Of a stretch of DNA of 49,422 nt, positions 49,301 through 49,422 are shown piece by piece. The position numbers and the translations under genes are program-made. The notes beneath the pieces were generated by a model that saw nothing but the letters and a program-made list of their open reading frames with translations, was not told where the DNA came from and did not search any database. The stretch's first letter is position 1. Each line of letters opens with the position of its first letter. Location of the stretch: assembly GCA_002690925.1 (NCBI GenBank), contig NZGD01000012.1, forward strand, positions 1 through 49,422, in the 5' to 3' direction. The DNA comes from Rhodopirellula sp. Its GTDB lineage: Bacteria; Planctomycetota; Planctomycetia; Pirellulales; Pirellulaceae.

Positions 49301-49422
49301 CTGTAACATTCACTGCACTGGCTGAGGGTTACGAGTTCGCACAACAAGTGATCCTCGTTGAAGATGATGATGCTTCGGTATTGACTTTGACTTTATCGGC
49401 AGATGAGGTTGATGAGACATCC
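46315..49422 (+). CDS. LEPR-XLL surface protein with two DUF4465 domains and Calx-beta repeats (runs off the window)
   Basis: At least 1036 residues, with no stop before the window end. ATG 46315 follows the DUF1559 stop by one base. ATG 46369 (MNKKRKLLTEQLEDRRLLAG), with GGAAAG upstream, is an alternative. The LEPR-XLL motif lies at about residues 25-38. A roughly 190-residue beta domain (about 53-246; SDFAIFENSFSD, VEVSSDGSNFFRF) follows, then DUF4465-like domain 1 (about 296-488; WAYSNMTDTTTAGYLNQ) and Calx-beta-like repeats (about 493-692). DUF4465-like domain 2 (about 741-934; WAYSNTTDVTTSGYLNQ) and more Calx-beta repeats come last. There is no dockerin in the visible part. As I recall, DUF4465 occurs in Bacteroidetes cobamide-uptake loci, which agrees with the riboswitch upstream; a B12-binding role is inferred, not shown. 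Confidence 0.88.
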   Translation, partial: MNGIELILKKCRGLSVESMNKKRKLLTEQLEDRRLLAGPYAPAAGQVGSTAIAHDDSAIISWATGYENYQPGSDVDPAFQIPENAIGKAEGTTSDAVTLGRNGRITLSFSAPIRNGFGSDFAIFENSFSDTFLELAYVEVSSDGSNFFRFQNDSLTSSPVGAFGEVDPTNVHNLAGKYRRGQGTPFDLEDLSGVSPLLNTAAITHVRVIDIVGDGSALDTSGDVIYDPSPTVGSAGFDLDGVGVLSEFEYSQDVVGFEDVGSGLEPQSFFNGPDPDGTIVTGPYDDVVVLGKFQSELLTFNNAYSRDFDSWNQWAYSNMTDTTTAGYLNQFSAYPGHGADDSATVGIGFASQGDFYDAPLITRPADDLRSFGSLSVTNTTYAALSMLLGDSFAKKFGGDSGNDADFFRLSIEGLDASGQAIGAVDVLLADYQFADNSRDYILDDWVTVDLGPISTARSLSFSLTSSDVGPFGMNTPSYFAVDDIVMLTPAVAFDLQEDAVRESDGANATMARLSRAGADLSEPLVFTIEPVDASQAVLPSSVTIPAGANYVDFPVGVVDNSEADGDRELAIRVSAEGYTATEKSLQIRDDDPFRVSLDLSASEIAEGGIVSGTLRRNDAAPDLPLTIQLSASIDGRLSFASKVVMAAGQTTASFDIAAPEDDVDHRDVTVQITAKASGYEDGKNTLFVLDNDTPKLGFTFSESSFSEQDSQPTEGFELLGRRLATESSYNGADRAGQFAAGGLIFNNEYNPTFSSWGGWAYSNTTDVTTSGYLNQYSSFSGGGAVDSDTYLVGNAYPGFVVPRITRESASTRRFSTLDITNTTYAALSMYEGDSFGAKKFGGASGDDPDFFALTIEGLDVNDDSIGTVEVLLADFRFEDQDSDYILDAWTSVDLSSIGDANALTFSLLSSDIGQYGMNTPAYFALDNVKFEGDAEQPLLTVTRNAPDQTEDLLVQLYTSDYSEAVIQPTVVVPAGESTVDVPWEIIDDSVSDDARPVTFTALAEGYEFAQQVILVEDDDASVLTLTLSADEVDETS

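Overview
The window looks like chromosomal DNA from a planctomycete, most likely of the Pirellulaceae/Rhodopirellula type. The basis is the gene families: four very large exported proteins carrying the LEPR-XLL N-terminal motif, dockerin type I repeats, a DUF1559 protein with a prepilin-type leader, an adjacent DUF1800/DUF1501 pair, and a TPR/ExbB/ExbD cluster. kdsB indicates Kdo-containing lipopolysaccharide, so a Gram-negative envelope. The assignment is by family knowledge only; no search was run. I see no tRNA, rRNA, CRISPR array, insertion sequence or phage gene.

Region 1 (1-24.4 kb, + strand) holds three consecutive exported giants: a 5286-residue multidomain protein with a C-terminal dockerin, a roughly 850-residue zinc metalloprotease with a C-terminal dockerin, and an 1820-residue VCBS/cadherin-like adhesin with an N-terminal dockerin. 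The first contains what looks like a metzincin fold in which every zinc ligand has been replaced.

Region 2 (24.5-27.5 kb) holds a small hypothetical gene behind an intrinsic terminator, pyruvate kinase (with residues of the K+-independent type) and a divergent short-chain dehydrogenase.

Region 3 (27.6-35.1 kb, - strand) is a tight operon: a TPR repeat protein, ExbB/TolQ, ExbD/TolR, and a 900-residue membrane protein. That last protein has a TonB-like SxxxH motif in its third membrane segment, a long Pro/Gln/Thr-rich linker and a C-terminal alpha-toroid (terpenoid-cyclase/prenyltransferase-like) domain. It may be an energy transducer with an unusual output domain.

Region 4 (35.4-44.9 kb) holds housekeeping and envelope genes: a sugar-nucleotide epimerase/dehydratase, DUF1844, pyrG, a three-gene exported set (hypothetical, DUF1800, DUF1501) and kdsB.

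Region 5 (45.07 kb to the end) is the most interesting. A sigma70-like promoter and a well-conserved cobalamin riboswitch precede a DUF1559 pilin-like gene. One base after that gene's stop begins a LEPR-XLL surface protein with two DUF4465 domains and Calx-beta repeats, which runs off the window. As I recall, DUF4465 occurs in Bacteroidetes cobamide-uptake loci. The module therefore reads as a B12-repressed surface system, possibly for cobamide capture, built on planctomycete-specific parts.
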